Assembly (NCBI GenBank): GCA_044226785.1
Contig: JBGAGK010000004.1
Span: forward strand, 62,001-126,000
Reading direction: 5' to 3'
DNA length: 64,000 bases
Origin: TMP-86 sp039807285
Lineage (GTDB): Bacteria; Pseudomonadota; Gammaproteobacteria; Steroidobacterales; Steroidobacteraceae
The translations under genes were made by a program, and so were the position numbers. Each line of letters starts with the position of its first letter. Positions within the stretch are counted from its first letter, which is position 1. Below are positions 42,122 through 50,993 of the stretch, one piece after another. The notes under the pieces were generated by a model. The model ran no database searches. It had not been told where the DNA came from and worked only from the letters and a program-made list of their open reading frames with translations.

Positions 42122-42680
42122 TGCCTGCGCCCTGCTGGCGCTTGCGATGCTTTGCATGGGGGTCAGTGGCCACGCGGCCGACGGCCTCGATGCGCTGCTG
42201 GCACTGCTGGCACACACACCCCACGGCCCGCAGACCTTCACCGAGACCCAGCATCTGGCGGTGCTGGACAAACCGCTGGTGTCCTCGGGCGAGTTGATCT
42301 ACGAGCCTCCGGATCATCTGGAAAAGCGCACCGTGAAGCCGCGCGCCCTGTCCCTGAGTGCACGCGGCGACGTGCTCACTGTCCAGAGAGGCCGGCGCAG
42401 TCATGTGGTGCAGATGAAGGACTTTCCGCAGGCTGCACCGTTCATCGAGGGCATCCGGGCCACGCTGGCCGGCGACCGGCAGGGTCTTGAAAAGCACTTC
42501 TCCCTTTCCATGAGCGGATCGCTGGATGACTGGGAACTGCAGCTCACACCGCTGGATCCTCAACAGCCCGGTGGCGTGCGTCAGATCCGGATCAAGGGAC
42601 ATGGCGGACAGCTCGACCGCGTGGACACGCTCCAGAGCGACGGCGATCGTTCCGAGCTTCTCATCGGTCCCCCGCCATGA
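42093..42680 (+). CDS. LolA-like outer-membrane lipoprotein carrier
   Basis: This 195-aa protein has a signal peptide (residues about 8-28, LLALAMLCMGVSGHA) and a LolA-like periplasmic domain (TFTETQHLAVLDKPLVSSGELIYEPPDHLEKRT). ATG 42093 overlaps the previous gene by 29 bases; no better start exists upstream of the signal sequence. ApeL-type LolA homologues accompany MMPL exporters in aryl-polyene clusters and are thought to carry the lipidated polyene to the outer membrane. The exporter gene overlaps its stop. Confidence 0.85.
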   Translation: MISGRPIRRDACALLALAMLCMGVSGHAADGLDALLALLAHTPHGPQTFTETQHLAVLDKPLVSSGELIYEPPDHLEKRTVKPRALSLSARGDVLTVQRGRRSHVVQMKDFPQAAPFIEGIRATLAGDRQGLEKHFSLSMSGSLDDWELQLTPLDPQQPGGVRQIRIKGHGGQLDRVDTLQSDGDRSELLIGPPP

Positions 42681-45001
42681 GTATTGGCACCCGCTGGCTA
42701 CTCCTGGCAAGCGCGCTTCTGCTGGCTGGTGCTGCCGCGGTGGTCCTCACTGCGAATTACAGCTCGGATCTTTCGGCCTTCCTGCCCCGGAAAGTCACGC
42801 CTGCGCAGGCCCTGCTGGTCGAACAGCTCCGCGATGGTCCGCTCTCACGGACATTGCTGATCGCCATCGAAGGCAGCCATGGCGAGGCACGCGCGCTCGC
42901 CTCGAAGGGTCTGGCAGCACGGTTGCGGGCCGATCCGGCCTTCAGCCGGGTGGACAATGGCACCAGCCCCGATGCCGCCGCCGACCAGCGCTACCTGTTC
43001 GATCATCGCTATGTGCTGAGCCCGGCCGTGGATCCGGATCATTTCAGCATCCAGGGCCTGACCTCCGCCATCGGCGATCTCATCGATGCGCTGGCCTCTC
43101 CCGTCGGTGCGCCGCTCAAACCGCTCCTCGCATCAGACCCGACCGGCGAGATGCTGGCCATCATCGAGCAGTTCCAGCGACAGGGCCAGCCGCGGCTCGA
43201 TCAGGGTGTATGGGTCTCACCCTCCGGCCAGCGTGCCCTGCTGCTGGCACAGACGCGTGCCACCGGTGCAGACACCGATGCCCAGGCCCATGCGCTGGAT
43301 CTGATCCACGAAGCATTTCGCTCCGCATCCGCAACTCCCCTGCACCTGATCGTGTCCGGGCCCGGGGTGTTCGCGGTTGCCGCACGTGGCGGCATCGAGC
43401 AGGCCGTGTCGCGGCTGGGCCTGATCAGCGCCGCGGGCATTTTCGCTCTGCTGTTCCTCACCTATCGCTCCCTCAGCGCGGTGGCGTTGGGGCTCGTACC
43501 GGTGGTCTGCGGTGCGCTGACCGGCGTTGCCGCCGTGGCGCTGGGGTTCGGGACCGTTCATGGCATCACGCTGGGTTTCGGAGCCACCCTGATCGGCGAG
43601 GCCGTGGATTATTCCATTTATCTGTTCGTGCAGTCCCGGAGCGGTGTGGCCGACCCGGATCGCTGGCCAACCGAGCACTGGCCCATCATCCGGCTCGGGA
43701 TGTTCACCTCGGTGATCGGCTTTGCCTCCCTCCTGCCCTCCTCGTTTCCAGGTCTTGCGCAACTGGGTCTGTATTCGATCGCGGGCCTGCTGTGTGCGGG
43801 CCTGGTCACCCGGTTCCTGCTGCCGTCCGTGTTGCCGGCAGCTTTCCGGGTCCGCGATCTTGCACCGCTGGGCCGCTGGATTTCCCGTCACCTGCCCCGG
43901 CGCTCCCGGGGTTGGACGGTCACGGCAGCGCTTGCCCTCATGGCTCTGGGCACCCTGGTCCTGCATCGAGGAGCCTGCTGGAACCGCGAACTTGCCGCCC
44001 TGAGCCCGGTACCGCTCGCGGCCCAGCAGGCCGATGCGAGGTTGCGGGCCGAAATGGGTGCCGCGGAGGCCGGTGTGCTGGTTGCAATTTCCGCGGGATC
44101 CCAGGAGGCAGCGCTGCAGTCTGCCGAGCAGGCTGGCCGGGTGCTGGATGCCTTGCGCGAGCGGGGGGTCATCGGCGGATACGACAGTCCGGCCCTGTTC
44201 CTGCCCAGCCTGGCGACGCAGCGCGCGCGGCGCGAAGCCCTGCCCGCGGAGGCCGTGCTGCGCGAACGCACGCGTGCCGTGCTCCAGAGCCTGCCGCTGA
44301 ATGCTGCCAGGATCGATCCGTTCTTCCAGGATGTCGAAGCGGCCCGGAACGCCGCGCCGCTCACCCGCAAGGCTCTGGAGGGCACCTCGTTTGCCAGCGC
44401 TTTCGATGCCCTGTGCAGCCATCACGACAACAGGACACAGGCGCTTCTGCCGCTGCACGCACCGGCCCAGGGGTCGATCGACCTGGTCGCCGTTCGCGCA
44501 GCCTTCCATTCCCACCCGGTGGAGGGCCTTCAGGTCCTGGATCTGAAGCAGGCGTCGGATGACCTGTATGGCGCCTATCTGCAGGATGCCCTGAAGTTCT
44601 CGGGACTGGGCTTGGTCGCGATCTGCGCACTGCTGGCGCTGACCCTGCGCAACGGGCGCGATGTGCTGCGGGTCCTGGCCCCGCTCGCCGTCGCGGTGAT
44701 GACCACCGCTGCGCTGCTGGTGCTTGCAGGACAGCAGTTGACCATTCTGCACCTGGTGGGCATGTTGCTGGTCGTCGCCATTGGCTCCAACTATGCGCTG
44801 TTCTTCGTACGGATGGATTCTCCCGCCACCCTGGCCTCGCTCCTGATCGCCAACCTGTGTACGGTCATTGCCTTCGGTGCTCTGGCCTTTTCGACCGTTC
44901 CCGTGCTGGCCGCGCTCGGTCGCACGGTGGCACCAGGCGCGTGGCTGGCCCTGTGCTGCTCCGCCCTGCTCTGGGGCGGTCAGCAGGAGCGGCGCGCATG
45001 A
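42677..45001 (+). CDS. MMPL/RND-family exporter of the aryl-polyene pathway
   Basis: This 774-aa protein has the duplicated RND plan: transmembrane helix 1, a large periplasmic loop, five more helices (from LGLISAAGIFALLFLTYRSL to GLYSIAGLLCAGL), a second loop and a final helix bundle (DALKFSGLGLVAICALLAL ...). The motif GFGATLIGEAVDYSIYLF resembles the proton-relay region of MMPL proteins. It is inferred to move the lipidated pigment out of the inner membrane. Overlaps join it to the LolA-like gene before it and the deacetylase gene after it. Confidence 0.88.
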   Translation: MSIGTRWLLLASALLLAGAAAVVLTANYSSDLSAFLPRKVTPAQALLVEQLRDGPLSRTLLIAIEGSHGEARALASKGLAARLRADPAFSRVDNGTSPDAAADQRYLFDHRYVLSPAVDPDHFSIQGLTSAIGDLIDALASPVGAPLKPLLASDPTGEMLAIIEQFQRQGQPRLDQGVWVSPSGQRALLLAQTRATGADTDAQAHALDLIHEAFRSASATPLHLIVSGPGVFAVAARGGIEQAVSRLGLISAAGIFALLFLTYRSLSAVALGLVPVVCGALTGVAAVALGFGTVHGITLGFGATLIGEAVDYSIYLFVQSRSGVADPDRWPTEHWPIIRLGMFTSVIGFASLLPSSFPGLAQLGLYSIAGLLCAGLVTRFLLPSVLPAAFRVRDLAPLGRWISRHLPRRSRGWTVTAALALMALGTLVLHRGACWNRELAALSPVPLAAQQADARLRAEMGAAEAGVLVAISAGSQEAALQSAEQAGRVLDALRERGVIGGYDSPALFLPSLATQRARREALPAEAVLRERTRAVLQSLPLNAARIDPFFQDVEAARNAAPLTRKALEGTSFASAFDALCSHHDNRTQALLPLHAPAQGSIDLVAVRAAFHSHPVEGLQVLDLKQASDDLYGAYLQDALKFSGLGLVAICALLALTLRNGRDVLRVLAPLAVAVMTTAALLVLAGQQLTILHLVGMLLVVAIGSNYALFFVRMDSPATLASLLIANLCTVIAFGALAFSTVPVLAALGRTVAPGAWLALCCSALLWGGQQERRA

Positions 45002-45798
45002 GTGCCCGCTGGAGACCTGCCCCTGTCCTGACCGCCTCGGCGCTGCTCCATGCGGGTGCCGCGGTGGCAGTGGCCCTGCGTCCCGGCAGCTGGCCCTGGG
45101 CGCTGGGTTCGGTGGTCGCCAACCATGCCGTGCTGTGCGCCGGCGGACTGCTGCCGCGGAGCCAGCTCCTGGGGCCGAACTGGGTGCGCCTGCCGGCCGA
45201 TGCCATCCAGCGAGGTGAAATCGCCCTCACCATCGACGATGGCCCGGATCCCGAGGTCACCCCGCACCTGCTGGACCTGCTCGATGAGTTCGGCATTCGC
45301 GTGACGTTCTTCTGCATCGGCATGAAACTTCAGGCCCAGGCGCCACTGGCCCGCGAGATCTGCCGGCGCGGCCATCGCATCGAGAATCACAGCCAGCATC
45401 ATCACTGGTATTTTTCCCTGCTGGGACCTGCGCGGATGGCGCGCGAGATCCGCGAGGCGCAGGATGGCATCGCGCAGATCACCGGTCAGCCACCCCGGTT
45501 CTTCCGCGCCCCGGCCGGGTTGCGCAATCCATTTCTGGACTACGTGCTCGCGGGACTGGATCTGACGCTGGCGAGCTGGACCCGTCGCGGCTTCGACACG
45601 CTGAACGGTGAGGTTGCGCGGGTGCACCGGATGCTCGCGCGAAACCTGTCCGCCGGGGATATCCTGCTGCTGCATGATGGACGCGCGGCCCATACCCGCC
45701 GGGGTGTTCCGGTGATCCTCGAGACCCTGCCGCTGCTGGTGCAGGACATCCGGCGGGCACGGCTCCAGCCCGTGACGCTGGCACAATCCACCGCATGA
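44998..45798 (+). CDS. NodB-domain polysaccharide deacetylase
   Basis: This 266-aa protein has two N-terminal hydrophobic segments followed by a NodB domain. Motif 1 is ALTIDDGPD (catalytic/metal Asp), motif 2 is NHSQHHH (metal His), and RFFRAPAGLRNP, ASWTRRGFDT and ILLLHDG complete the set. The enzyme should remove acetyl groups from an N-acetylated sugar. Such a gene is not part of the minimal aryl-polyene set; with the glycosyltransferase it suggests the lipid anchor carries an amino sugar. ATGA overlaps occur on both sides. Confidence 0.88.
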   Translation: MSARWRPAPVLTASALLHAGAAVAVALRPGSWPWALGSVVANHAVLCAGGLLPRSQLLGPNWVRLPADAIQRGEIALTIDDGPDPEVTPHLLDLLDEFGIRVTFFCIGMKLQAQAPLAREICRRGHRIENHSQHHHWYFSLLGPARMAREIREAQDGIAQITGQPPRFFRAPAGLRNPFLDYVLAGLDLTLASWTRRGFDTLNGEVARVHRMLARNLSAGDILLLHDGRAAHTRRGVPVILETLPLLVQDIRRARLQPVTLAQSTA

Positions 45799-46529
45799 GC
45801 CGTGCAGGACCCAGGGTCGACGCATCCTCCGTCCGCGGACAGATCTGCGCGCGTGCCAGCGCGTATTTCGACACCGGGGATCGCTTCGGCTATTACTTTG
45901 CCCGTTTCAAGATGAAATCCGACCCGCTGTTCACCGATGTGCTCCTGACCGGGGCATTGTCCGGTTGCCGCGACCTGATCGACCTGGGCTGCGGCCAGGG
46001 TCTGCTCACCGCCTGGCTGCTGGCGGCGCGCATCCAGCGACGCCTCGGACTTTGGCCATCGGACTGGCCTGAACCCCCGACACCTGACCGCATACGCGGC
46101 GTGGATATCCGCGCGGCCAGCATCGAGCGGGCGCGCGATGCCCTGGGCGAGCGGGCCGACTTCCAGGTTCGTGACATCCGTGAAGCCGACTGCAGCGGCG
46201 CCGATGCGGTGGCGATCCTCGATGTACTTCACTTCATCGACTTTGCCGAACAGCAGTACCTGCTGCGCAGGGTCCGGGAGTCCCTGCCGGCCCATGGCGT
46301 GCTGATCCTGCGCATCGCCAATGCCGGTTCGGGCATCGCCTACCACGCGGGTCGCTGGGTGGACCGCATCAACGATCTGGTCCGCGATGGCCGGATCCCG
46401 CATCTTTCCTGCCGCAGCGAATCGGACTGGCTCGAGCTGCTGCGTCGCTGCGGTTACCGGGCCTGCTCCCAGGAACGAAGGAGCGGCCGATCCTTCGCGA
46501 ACACCCTGCTGGTCGCGCACGCATCATGA
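45795..46529 (+). CDS. SAM-dependent methyltransferase of the pigment cluster
   Basis: This 244-aa class I methyltransferase has motif I LIDLGCGQGLLTAWLL, an acidic GVDIRAASIERAR and AVAILDVLHFIDFAEQQ. Several aryl polyenes are O-methylated on the aryl head, and cluster-encoded methyltransferases are the likely agents. Both ends overlap neighbours by four bases, which fixes it in the operon. Confidence 0.85.
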   Translation: MSRAGPRVDASSVRGQICARASAYFDTGDRFGYYFARFKMKSDPLFTDVLLTGALSGCRDLIDLGCGQGLLTAWLLAARIQRRLGLWPSDWPEPPTPDRIRGVDIRAASIERARDALGERADFQVRDIREADCSGADAVAILDVLHFIDFAEQQYLLRRVRESLPAHGVLILRIANAGSGIAYHAGRWVDRINDLVRDGRIPHLSCRSESDWLELLRRCGYRACSQERRSGRSFANTLLVAHAS

Positions 46530-47713
46530 TCCCGGCGCATGTCACCCGATTCACGGCCGTGAGCTGCCTGGGCAAGGGGCTGGCCGATACACGCGCCGCG
46601 CTGGCCGCGCAACGTTCCGGTCTCGGGCCCTGTCGCTTCGAGACCGTGGAACTGGACACCTGCGTCGGCGAAGTCGCCGGGATCGATCAGGAATTGCTCC
46701 CCGAGGACCTGAAGCCATTCGACTGCCGCAACAACCGGCTCGCGCTCATGGCGCTTCGCCAGGACGGGCTGGAGCATGCCGTGCGGCGCGCCGCTGAACG
46801 TCACGGCCCCGAGCGCGTCGGCGTGTTCATCGGCACCAGCACCTCGGGCATCCTGCAGGCCGAGCTGGCCTATCGACGACGTGATGTTGCCGGCGCACTC
46901 CCGGCCGATTTCCACTATGCGACGACGCACAACTCTTTCTCGGTGGTGGCCTTTGCCCGGCAGTACCTGGGTCTTGAAGGACCCGCCGCCACGGTGTCCT
47001 GCGCCTGCGCCTCCAGCGCCAAGGTGTTCGCACAGGCTGCCCGCATGCTGCAGGCAGGCCTGATCGATGCCGCGCTGGTGGGTGGCGTGGACTCGTTGTG
47101 CCTGACCACGCTGTACGGATTCCATTCGCTTCAGCTGACATCGAAGCTTCCCTGCCGCCCGTTCGACGTGTCGCGGGATGGCCTGTCGATCGGCGAGGCG
47201 GCGGCCTTCGTGCTGCTCGAGCGCGATGCACCCGCCACGGCCCCGGGACTTGCATTGCTCGGCGCGGGTGAGAGCAGCGATGCGCATCACATGTCCTCGC
47301 CCCACCCGCAGGGTCTGGGCGCGCAGCAGGCCATGCGCGATGCGCTGGCATCCGCAGGCCTTGCAGCGGAGCGCATCGACTACATCAATCTCCACGGCAC
47401 GGGCACTCCGGGGAATGACCGGGCCGAGGGTCTTGCCGTCAATGCGCTGTTCGATCCATCAATGCCCTGCAGTTCGACCAAGGCTGCCACCGGCCATGCA
47501 CTGGGCGCCGCGGGCGCGCTGGAGGCAGTGCTGTGTCTTCTGGCCCTGGAAAGCGGCATCATTCCGGCCGGTCTCAACGTGCAGCAGATCGACCCTGTCC
47601 TCGGGCTCAAGTATCTCACGCACAACTTGCATCGCCCGTTGCGGTACGTGCTGAGCAACTCGTTCGGCTTCGGCGGCGCGAACTGCTCGCTGATTTTCGG
47701 CAAGGTCCCCTGA
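46526..47713 (+). CDS. Beta-ketoacyl-ACP synthase of the aryl-polyene pathway
   Basis: This 395-aa FabF-like condensing enzyme has an intact active site: Cys161 in VSCACASSAK, H290 in NLHGTGTPGND, and K319 with H324 in STKAATGHALGAAG. It extends the polyene with malonyl-ACP. ATG 46526 overlaps the methyltransferase stop. The chain-length-factor-like partner starts at its own stop. Confidence 0.93.
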   Translation: MIPAHVTRFTAVSCLGKGLADTRAALAAQRSGLGPCRFETVELDTCVGEVAGIDQELLPEDLKPFDCRNNRLALMALRQDGLEHAVRRAAERHGPERVGVFIGTSTSGILQAELAYRRRDVAGALPADFHYATTHNSFSVVAFARQYLGLEGPAATVSCACASSAKVFAQAARMLQAGLIDAALVGGVDSLCLTTLYGFHSLQLTSKLPCRPFDVSRDGLSIGEAAAFVLLERDAPATAPGLALLGAGESSDAHHMSSPHPQGLGAQQAMRDALASAGLAAERIDYINLHGTGTPGNDRAEGLAVNALFDPSMPCSSTKAATGHALGAAGALEAVLCLLALESGIIPAGLNVQQIDPVLGLKYLTHNLHRPLRYVLSNSFGFGGANCSLIFGKVP

Positions 47714-48495
47714 TGCACGTGCGCGTCCAGGGTATCGGCGTACAGGGACCTGGAATGGCGGGATGGCCGCAGTGTGCGGCAGTGCTGCGAGAGGAAACGC
47801 CGTACCTGTCGGCGCACACCGAGGTCCCCGCCGCATCGCTCCTGCCGCCGGCCGAGCGGCGGCGCACTACCCTTTCGGTGAAGCTGGCCCTGGCCTGCGG
47901 ACTGGAGGCGGTGGAGGCGGCACGGGCCGATGCCAGGGGGCTCCTGAGCATCTTCAGCTCCTCGGGCGCCGACAGCCGGAATTGCCACGAAATCTGTGAA
48001 GCCCTGGCCAGTCCCGCACGCGAGGTCTCGCCGACCCGCTTCCACAATTCCGTCAACAATGCACCGGCCGGATACTGGAGCATCGCCACCGGATGCACGC
48101 GGGCGAGCAATGTGCTGTGCGCCCATGACGCCAGCTTCGCGGCCGGACTGATCGAGGCCGCGGTGCAGTGTGTCAGCGCCGGTGAACCGGTCCTGCTGGT
48201 GTGCTACGACTCACCTTACCCCGAGCCGCTTCATGCCAAACGGCCAATCGCGGATGCCTTCGGAGTCGCATTGCTGCTGGCTCCGGCCATGTCCGGGAGC
48301 GGTGCGCGACTGGAACTTCGAACCACTCATGCTGCCCCGACGCTTCCCCGCAGCCCACAACTCGCTGCCTGCTGCCAGGGCATTCCCGCTGCACGTGCCC
48401 TGCCCCTGCTGGAGCGGCTTGCCGGCGCCGGCGATGGCGAGGTGGTGCTGGAATATTTTTCGCCTTTGCATCTGGCCGTTGGGGTCTCGCCATGA
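47713..48495 (+). CDS. Ketosynthase-like chain-length factor
   Basis: This 260-aa thiolase-fold protein matches the short 'beta-ketoacyl synthase, N-terminal' family that partners the main ketosynthase in aryl-polyene clusters (ApeC-like). It has SIFSSSGADSRNCHEICEAL and FHNSVNNAPAGYWSIATGC. The region that would hold the active Cys reads ATGCTRASN and the catalytic histidines are missing. It is therefore presumably a heterodimer partner setting chain length. The ATG overlaps the stop of the ketosynthase gene. Confidence 0.83.
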   Translation: MHVRVQGIGVQGPGMAGWPQCAAVLREETPYLSAHTEVPAASLLPPAERRRTTLSVKLALACGLEAVEAARADARGLLSIFSSSGADSRNCHEICEALASPAREVSPTRFHNSVNNAPAGYWSIATGCTRASNVLCAHDASFAAGLIEAAVQCVSAGEPVLLVCYDSPYPEPLHAKRPIADAFGVALLLAPAMSGSGARLELRTTHAAPTLPRSPQLAACCQGIPAARALPLLERLAGAGDGEVVLEYFSPLHLAVGVSP

Positions 48496-48932
48496 GGCTG
48501 GATCGTGCCTGGATCGAACGCCACATTCCCCACCAGGGCGCCATGTGCCTGCTGGATGAGATCATCGCCTGGGACGATATTCTCATCACCTGTCAGACCG
48601 GCACGCACTGCAACCCGGAGAACCCGCTGCGCGCGCGCGGCAGTCTTCCCGCCGTTTGCGGCATCGAATACGCCGCCCAGGCAGTCGCCCTGCACGGAGC
48701 GCTTCTTTCGGGGCATGCGAGCACCCGAGGGTATCTTGCCTCGGTGCGAGGAGTCACTTTCACAACGGACCGGCTCGATGGCCAGTGCGCCATGCTGACC
48801 ATCAACGGCCGGCTGCTCGGCGCAGACCAGGGGACCATGCTGTACCAGTTCGACCTGGCCAGCGAATCATGCACCCTGCTGTCCGGACGTCTGGCAGTGG
48901 TGCTCGATGCGATGCGACCGGGGATTGGGTAA
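48492..48932 (+). CDS. ApeP-like 3-hydroxyacyl-ACP dehydratase
   Basis: This 146-aa hot-dog protein has the catalytic His in IPHQGAMCLLDEI and Glu in GIEYAAQAVALHGAL, the layout of the second dehydratase of aryl-polyene systems. It would act with the ApeI-like protein to introduce the double bonds. ATG 48492 overlaps the previous stop. The reductase gene follows 10 bp downstream. Confidence 0.87.
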   Translation: MRLDRAWIERHIPHQGAMCLLDEIIAWDDILITCQTGTHCNPENPLRARGSLPAVCGIEYAAQAVALHGALLSGHASTRGYLASVRGVTFTTDRLDGQCAMLTINGRLLGADQGTMLYQFDLASESCTLLSGRLAVVLDAMRPGIG

Positions 48933-48942
48933 TCTTGGGGCC

Positions 48943-49677
48943 ATGACACCGGAAACTCTGAAGCGCGCGCTGGTCACCGGCGGGAGCGGCGAAATCGGCG
49001 CCGCCATCTGCCGGCGTCTGGCTGCCAGCGGACATCACGTCTGCGTGCATGCGCACCGCAATGTGGAAGCTGCAGAGACAGTGGCCGGCGGGATAAGGAC
49101 CCGCGGCGGCAGTGCGCAGGCCCTGTGCTTCGATGTCACCGATGCCGCCGCCACGATTCGGGCCCTGGAAGGTGTGCTCGAGTCGGGACCGATCCAGATC
49201 CTGGTGAACAATGCCGGAATCCACGCCGATGCGGTGCTCGCCGGGATGAGCGAGCACCAGTGGCGCTCCGTCATCGACGTGAACCTCAACGGGTTTTTCC
49301 ATGTCACGCAGACCCTGCTGCTGCCCATGATCCGCACGCGCTGGGGCCGCATCATCAACTGCTCTTCGGTGAGCGCGCTCATCGGAAATCGCGGACAGGT
49401 GAATTATTCGGCCGCGAAGGGTGCCCTGAATTCAGCCACCCGGTCTCTTGCGCAGGAGGTGGCGAGCCGCGGCATCACAGTCAATGCCGTGGCTCCCGGC
49501 ATCATCGAGTCCGCCATGAGCGGGCAGGCCTTCGATGCTGCGCGCATCTCGCAGCTCGTACCCATGCAGCGAGCCGGCACGCCCGATGAAGTCGCAGCGC
49601 TGGTACAGTTCCTGAGCTCGCAGGACGCGGGATACATCACCGGACAGGTCATCGCCGTGGGCGGAGGCCTGGCATGA
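48943..49677 (+). CDS. 3-oxoacyl-ACP reductase (FabG-like)
   Basis: This 244-aa SDR has cofactor motif TGGSGEIG (12-19), NNAG at 89-92, a catalytic Ser pair at 141-142 (NCSS) and Y155-x3-K159 (NYSAAKG). The C-terminal TGQVIAVGGGLA is typical of FabG. It reduces the 3-keto intermediate before dehydration and completes the extension cycle. ATG 48943 was chosen over the open frame from 48907. The antiporter gene overlaps its stop. Confidence 0.92.
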   Translation: MTPETLKRALVTGGSGEIGAAICRRLAASGHHVCVHAHRNVEAAETVAGGIRTRGGSAQALCFDVTDAAATIRALEGVLESGPIQILVNNAGIHADAVLAGMSEHQWRSVIDVNLNGFFHVTQTLLLPMIRTRWGRIINCSSVSALIGNRGQVNYSAAKGALNSATRSLAQEVASRGITVNAVAPGIIESAMSGQAFDAARISQLVPMQRAGTPDEVAALVQFLSSQDAGYITGQVIAVGGGLA

Positions 49678-50969
49678 TGGCAGCCACCACCGCCGTCCAT
49701 CACACCGAGTCGCTCCTGTTCGCAACCCTCGTGCAGCTCACCGTCATCGTGCTGGCCGGGCGTGCCGGGGGCATGCTGGCCCGCCGCTACGGACAGTCTT
49801 CCGCCGTCGGCGAGATGGTCGCGGGAATCGTGCTGGGTCCCTCCCTGCTGGGGCTTGTGGCTCCGCAGGTCTTCGACTTCGTGTTCCGGTCCTCACCTCC
49901 GGAGCCGCTGCAGATCCTGTCCAATCTCGGGCTGGTGTTGCTGATGTTCCAGATCGGCCTTGAATTCGATTTCCGGCATCTCGCCATGCGATTGAACCGC
50001 AGGGCTGTCCTTTCCGTGTCCCTCGCCTGCATGGTGGCTCCCTTCGCGCTGGGCCTGGCCTTCGGCTATGTCTCGGCCCCCGTGCTGTCCCCGGACGCCG
50101 ACCGGCTGCACTCGGCGCTGTTCGTGGCCACGGCGTTTTCCATCACCGCCCTGCCCATGCTGGGGCGCATCCTGATGGAACTCGACCTGACGCGGGTTCC
50201 GCTCGGGGTGATCGCCATCAGCGCGGCCGCCATCAACGATGTCCTCGGCTGGCTGCTGCTGGCACTGGTGACGGCGCTGACTGCCTCGAACTGGCATGCG
50301 CTGCAGTTTGCCGGCAGGATCGGTGCGCTCGCCGTTTTCATCGTGGTGTGCGTGTGGCTGGTGCGCCCGCTGCTCAAGCACGCGGTGCGCGCCATGCCAC
50401 CGGTGCAGGGTCGCCTGCCGGCAAATCTGCTGGGGTTGATGCTGGCCGTCATCTTCATGGGCGGCATGGCGACCTACGGCATCGGCATATTCGCCATCTT
50501 CGGCGGTTTCATGATGGGCGTGCTGCTGTTCGACGAGGGCGAGTTCGTGCTCGCCTGGCGTGAACGCATCGGGGATTTCATCAACGTGTTCTTCTTGCCC
50601 ATCTTCTTCACCTACACCGGTCTTCTGACTTCCATCGGATCGCTGAATTCGCTTTCCCTGTGGGGCTGGTGTGCGCTGGCCATCCTGCTGGCCACCGCCG
50701 GAAAGTTCGGCGCCGCCTGGCTTGCCGCGAGGAGCTGCGGATTCAATCCGGCCGAGTCGTCGATCCTGGGCTTCATGATGAACACCCGTGCCCTGATGGA
50801 ACTGGTGGTCATCAACGTGGGCTTTCAGCTCGGCGTGATTTCACAGCCCGTATTCACCATGCTGGTCATCATGGCCATCCTGAGCACGGTGCTGACCACA
50901 CCCGCCTTGAGATACCTGCTGCCGCAGGCTCGGGCAATCAATGTCCAGGTGCAGAATGCCCATCATTGA
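49674..50969 (+). CDS. Cation:proton antiporter (CPA2/KefB-like)
   Basis: This 431-aa protein has about 12-13 hydrophobic helices. Family marks are RAGGMLARRYGQSSAVGEMVAGIVLGPSLLG at the N-terminus, LLMFQIGLEFD and ISAAAINDVLGWLLLAL with the likely ion-site Asp. No C-terminal TrkA-N regulatory domain is present. The four-base overlap with the ketoreductase puts it in the pigment operon, although antiporters are not part of the known aryl-polyene core. It may supply ion or pH balance for the proton-driven MMPL exporter; that is speculation. Confidence 0.85.
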   Translation: MMAATTAVHHTESLLFATLVQLTVIVLAGRAGGMLARRYGQSSAVGEMVAGIVLGPSLLGLVAPQVFDFVFRSSPPEPLQILSNLGLVLLMFQIGLEFDFRHLAMRLNRRAVLSVSLACMVAPFALGLAFGYVSAPVLSPDADRLHSALFVATAFSITALPMLGRILMELDLTRVPLGVIAISAAAINDVLGWLLLALVTALTASNWHALQFAGRIGALAVFIVVCVWLVRPLLKHAVRAMPPVQGRLPANLLGLMLAVIFMGGMATYGIGIFAIFGGFMMGVLLFDEGEFVLAWRERIGDFINVFFLPIFFTYTGLLTSIGSLNSLSLWGWCALAILLATAGKFGAAWLAARSCGFNPAESSILGFMMNTRALMELVVINVGFQLGVISQPVFTMLVIMAILSTVLTTPALRYLLPQARAINVQVQNAHH

Positions 50970-50993
50970 CCGTACGTTGCAGGAGTTTCCCCC

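Noticed and set aside
42526..44562. 678-codon plus-strand frame overlapping the MMPL exporter
   Set aside because: The alternative frame gives an Arg/Pro/Ser-rich product, while the exporter frame shows clear transmembrane helices.
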